From positions 1 to 8,292 of the forward strand of contig URJD01000071.1 in NCBI GenBank assembly GCA_900548075.1: a stretch of DNA of 8,292 nucleotides. Direction: 5' to 3'. Below, one piece after another: positions 6,154-8,292 of the stretch (positions are counted from its first letter, which is position 1; every line of letters starts with the position of its first letter). Source of the stretch: an uncultured Collinsella sp. (lineage in GTDB: Bacteria; Actinomycetota; Coriobacteriia; Coriobacteriales; Coriobacteriaceae). Made by a program: the position numbers and the translations under genes. The notes beneath the pieces were generated by a model. That model saw only the letters and a list, made by a program, of their open reading frames with translations. It did no database searches and was not told the origin of the DNA.

Positions 6154-6159
6154 ATTGTA
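6154..6159 (-). promoter_or_regulatory. Candidate -10 box for prs
   Basis: TACAAT on the minus strand, 45 bases upstream of the prs start, downstream of the glmU terminator. No matching -35 hexamer was found at 16-18 bases, and a TTGACG further upstream (about 6210) is at the wrong distance. Weak support. Confidence 0.25.
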
Positions 6160-6249
6160 ACCGTGCGGCGGGGTTTATCGAGTCTTGATAACGTCTTTAC
6201 CGTCAACGGACACGAACCGACCACTCATCCGGCCACGCAGGTCAGCATA

Positions 6250-6284
6250 GAAAAAGGAGCCGTCCCCATGGGAACAGCTCCTTA
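6250..6284 (-). terminator. Rho-independent terminator of glmU
   Basis: AAGGAGC (6254-6260) pairs with GCTCCTT (6277-6283), and an inner GUUCCC/GGGGAC helix forms on the minus-strand RNA. The minus strand continues with CCTTTTTC. It lies 17 bases past the glmU stop and separates glmU from prs. Confidence 0.87.
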
Positions 6285-6300
6285 GATGCTTGGTAAAACG

Positions 6301-7713
6301 TTATACCTCGTCGTCCTCGTGCAGACGGCGGCGATAATCGGCGGCCCAGCCCTCAATGTTTACCTGACGGGCACGGCCCAGACCGAGTGCGTCAGCCGGG
6401 ACCGGCTCGGTGATGACGGAGCCGGCGGCAACGAGCGCGCCGTCGCCGATCTGAGCGGGTGCGACCATCATGGTGTCGGAACCGATGAAGGCGTCCTTGC
6501 CGATGACGGTCTTGTGCTTGTGCACGCCGTCGTAGTTGCAGGTGATGGAGCCGGCGCCCACGTTGACGCCGGAGCCCATGGTGGTATCGCCGATGTAGGA
6601 CAGGTGCGGCACCTTGGAGCCCTCGCCGATCGTGGACTTCTTGATCTCCACGTGCGTGCCGGCCTTGGAGCCATCGAGCATATGGGTGCCCGGGCGCAGG
6701 TAGGCGCGCGGGCCGCAGTCGACGCCGTTCTCGATGACGGCCTCGATGGCGATGGTCTCATCGATGGTGCAGCCGCTGCCGACGGTGGTGTCGGTGAGGC
6801 GGCTGTTGGGGCCGAGCTGGCACTCCTTGCCCACGGTGACGTGGCCGATCAGGTGCGTCTGCGGCCACACGACGGTGTCGCGGCCGATGACGGCATCGGG
6901 ACCGATCCAGGCCTGCGTGGGGTCGATGAAGGTGACGCCCTCGGCCATCCAGTGCTCGTTGATGCGGTCGCGCGCGATGGCGGTGAGCTGCGCGAGCTGG
7001 ATGCGGCTGTTGACGCCCAGGCCGTCGCGGTAGTCGTCGCAGTGGAAGATGGAGACTGCCTGGCCGTGACCTTTGAGGATCTCGAGCATGTCGGGCAGGT
7101 AGTACTCGGACTGCGCGTTGTCGTTGCCGATTTCGTCGATGTGTGCGGCGAGCTGCGCGCCGTCGAAGGCGTAGCAGCCGGCGTTGCACTCGAGCAGCGT
7201 GGCGGCCTGCTCGGGCGTGCAGTCCTTCTGCTCGATGATGCGCTCGATCTGGCCGTCGGCACCCAGCTTGATGCGGCCGTAGCCGAAAGGATCGGGCGGG
7301 GTCATGGTCATGACGGTGCAGGCGAGCTCGCCGGTGGCGACGGTTTGCGCGAACTTGGCGACGGTGTCGGCGGTGATGAGCGGCAAGTCGCCGTTGAGCA
7401 CGACGACCGGGCCTTGCGTGATGCCGCAGGCCTCGAGTGCGACCTTCACGGCGTGGCCGGTGCCCAGGCGCTCGGTCTGCTCGACGCACTCGACCTTGGT
7501 GGCGCTGTTGGCGTAGGCGCCGTCGATCAGGGCGCGCATTTCGTCGGCGTGGCTGCCGATGACGACCACGACGCGGCTGCAGCCGGCCTTGATGGTGGCG
7601 TCGACGATCCACTGGACCATGGGCTTGCCCAGGATCTTGTGCGAAACCTTGCAGTGGTTCGACTTCATGCGGGTGCCCTCGCCGGCAGCGAGGATAATTG
7701 CGGTTGCGTCCAT
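6301..7713 (-). CDS. glmU: Bifunctional UDP-N-acetylglucosamine pyrophosphorylase / glucosamine-1-phosphate N-acetyltransferase
   Basis: Makes UDP-GlcNAc for peptidoglycan in two steps: acetylation of glucosamine 1-phosphate by the C-terminal domain, then uridylyl transfer by the N-terminal domain. The 470-residue product (E. coli 456) shows the nucleotidyltransferase loop LAAGEGTRMKS (8-18) with K22; GDLPL at 108-112, whose D109 matches the metal-binding Asp; GVNS with N235; and then hexapeptide repeats of a left-handed beta helix from about 265. In the helix are YLRPGTHM (338-345), the catalytic histidine H370 in KVPHLSYIGD, and NVGAGSITCNYDG (384-396). The ATG at 7713 is chosen because AGGAGA is four bases upstream and the protein then starts directly before the conserved loop. 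Upstream in-frame codons add 18 residues of nonfamily sequence. It is first in the glmU-prs cluster and divergent from ecfT. Confidence 0.98.
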   Translation of the reverse strand: MDATAIILAAGEGTRMKSNHCKVSHKILGKPMVQWIVDATIKAGCSRVVVVIGSHADEMRALIDGAYANSATKVECVEQTERLGTGHAVKVALEACGITQGPVVVLNGDLPLITADTVAKFAQTVATGELACTVMTMTPPDPFGYGRIKLGADGQIERIIEQKDCTPEQAATLLECNAGCYAFDGAQLAAHIDEIGNDNAQSEYYLPDMLEILKGHGQAVSIFHCDDYRDGLGVNSRIQLAQLTAIARDRINEHWMAEGVTFIDPTQAWIGPDAVIGRDTVVWPQTHLIGHVTVGKECQLGPNSRLTDTTVGSGCTIDETIAIEAVIENGVDCGPRAYLRPGTHMLDGSKAGTHVEIKKSTIGEGSKVPHLSYIGDTTMGSGVNVGAGSITCNYDGVHKHKTVIGKDAFIGSDTMMVAPAQIGDGALVAAGSVITEPVPADALGLGRARQVNIEGWAADYRRRLHEDDEV

Positions 7714-7717
7714 GTGA

Positions 7718-7723
7718 TCTCCT
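7718..7723 (-). promoter_or_regulatory. Ribosome binding site that fixes the glmU start
   Basis: AGGAGA on the minus strand, four bases before the ATG at 7713. This site argues against the longer open frame beginning at 7767. Confidence 0.75.
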
Positions 7724-7745
7724 GTTACGTTATAGAGACGTGTGT

Positions 7746-7773
7746 TTGGAAACGATACACGGCGCAATATGAT
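7746..7773 (+). promoter_or_regulatory. Candidate promoter for ecfT in the divergent glmU-ecfT gap
   Basis: TTGGAA (7746-7751, four of six consensus positions) is followed after 16 bases by TATGAT (7768-7773, five of six). A second TATGAT lies at 7784-7789. On the opposite strand TATCAT (7774-7769) overlaps and could serve glmU, but no good -35 accompanies it. The ecfT leader would be about 125 bases; no known riboswitch consensus was recognised in it. Confidence 0.3.
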
Positions 7774-7895
7774 ACCGCAGGCATATGATGAGCGCGTAAC
7801 GATTGGTTTGCGGCGGTTGAGGCTTGCGTCGCTGGTGTGGCGTTTGCGCTGCTTGCGTGCGGCGTTGGCGGTGCTACGGAGCCGTCGTTTGAGCT

Positions 7896-7900
7896 AGGGG
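7896..7900 (+). promoter_or_regulatory. Ribosome binding site for the GTG start of ecfT
   Basis: AGGGG lies six bases before GTG 7907. An in-frame TAG at 7895-7897 overlaps it and rules out any longer N-terminus. Confidence 0.5.
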
Positions 7901-7906
7901 ACGGGG

Positions 7907-8292
7907 GTGCCCGTGGACAACATACGAGAAGAGTTTGGCGGCGAGCCCGTCGCGGCATTCTCGATGTCGCATCCGGCGGTGCCGGCCCTCTACATGGTAC
8001 TGACGCTGGGGCTCACCATGTTCTCGATGCAACCGGTGCTGATCGCGCTGTCGCTTGCGGGCGGGCTGGCGTACGGGCTTGCGACGCGCGGTGCTGCGCG
8101 CACGTTGGGGGCGCTTCGCTGGCAGCTGCCGGTGATTTTGATTATCGCGGTGCTCAATCCGCTGTTTAGTGCATCGGGCTCGACGGAGCTGTTTCGTATT
8201 GGCATGCGTGCGGTGTATCTAGAGAGCATGGTTTACGGCCTGTGCATGGGCGGGCTGTTTGTGGCGAGCGTGCTGTGGTTTGAGGCCGCGGC
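7907..8292 (+). CDS. ecfT: Energy-coupling factor transporter transmembrane protein EcfT, 5' part only
   Basis: Membrane coupling subunit of an ECF-type vitamin/metal importer; it would link two ATPases (EcfA) to a substrate-binding S component. The 128 codons in the window give a hydrophobic protein with likely membrane segments at about 24-40, 42-58, 73-90 and 106-125. Family landmarks are FSMSHPAV (18-25), NPLFSASGST (84-93), YLESMVYGL (104-112) and LWFEA at the window end. The conserved C-terminal coupling helices with Ala-Arg-Gly motifs lie outside. The start must be GTG, at 7907 or 7913, because a stop is in frame at 7895; AGGGG favours 7907 and a G run just before 7913 allows that one too. 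EcfA or S-component genes would be expected downstream, beyond the window, so the substrate cannot be told. It is divergent from glmU. Confidence 0.88.
   Translation, partial: MPVDNIREEFGGEPVAAFSMSHPAVPALYMVLTLGLTMFSMQPVLIALSLAGGLAYGLATRGAARTLGALRWQLPVILIIAVLNPLFSASGSTELFRIGMRAVYLESMVYGLCMGGLFVASVLWFEAA

Noticed and set aside
7714..7767. An 18-residue N-terminal extension of glmU
   Set aside because: The internal ATG at 7713 has a good ribosome binding site and begins directly at the conserved nucleotide-binding loop.
6286..7788. A 500-codon plus-strand open frame opposite glmU
   Set aside because: It is the mirror of a GC-rich gene; glmU on the minus strand has every family motif, and the plus-strand product is a low-complexity Ala/Gly/Val/Asp protein with no recognisable domain.
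7837..8169. A plus-strand frame starting MAFALLACG, resembling a lipoprotein signal
   Set aside because: It overlaps ecfT out of frame, and the sequence after the lipobox-like stretch is not protein-like; the ecfT frame shows clear family motifs and membrane segments.

Overview
The window looks like chromosomal DNA of a high-GC Gram-positive anaerobe. The best guess is a Coriobacteriia member close to Collinsella. This rests on the GC-rich codon use, the electron-bifurcating NfnAB pair, an EcfT of the kind I associate with this class, and a DUF559/Vsr-like hypothetical protein with an 'SPxES' motif that I associate with Coriobacteriia. The taxon is an inference from recalled families, not from a search.

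Layout. All genes but the last run on the minus strand, so transcription goes from high to low coordinates. Right to left: glmU (7713-6301, own terminator), prs (6109-5123, own terminator), a 1.73 kb insert (5036-3307), pth (3193-2564, own promoter and terminator), then nfnA-nfnB (2191 to beyond base 1; the two overlap by 10 bases and nfnB is cut by the window edge). Divergent from glmU, on the plus strand, is the start of an ecfT gene (7907 to beyond the right edge).

How the genes work together. glmU makes UDP-GlcNAc for the cell wall, prs makes PRPP, and pth recycles peptidyl-tRNA; glmU-prs-(ctc)-pth is a widely conserved neighbourhood in Gram-positive bacteria. nfnAB should encode the NADH-dependent reduced ferredoxin:NADP+ oxidoreductase (also called SudAB), which balances NADH, NADPH and ferredoxin in anaerobes. 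It is often mis-annotated as a glutamate synthase small subunit plus a dihydroorotate-dehydrogenase-like partner.

The unusual part is the insert between prs and pth. Two elements of about 200 bp (3307-3510 and 4835-5036) share nearly identical 26-bp terminal inverted repeats containing ATACGTAT. They appear to lie in opposite orientation and bracket a 375-codon gene of unknown function with a degenerate-looking PD-(D/E)XK-type C-terminus. They resemble MITEs; no transposase is present in the window. A second repeat structure, an 18-bp perfect inverted repeat around a very strong hairpin, fills the gap between pth and nfnA.

No tRNA, rRNA, CRISPR array, known riboswitch or complete insertion sequence was recognised.
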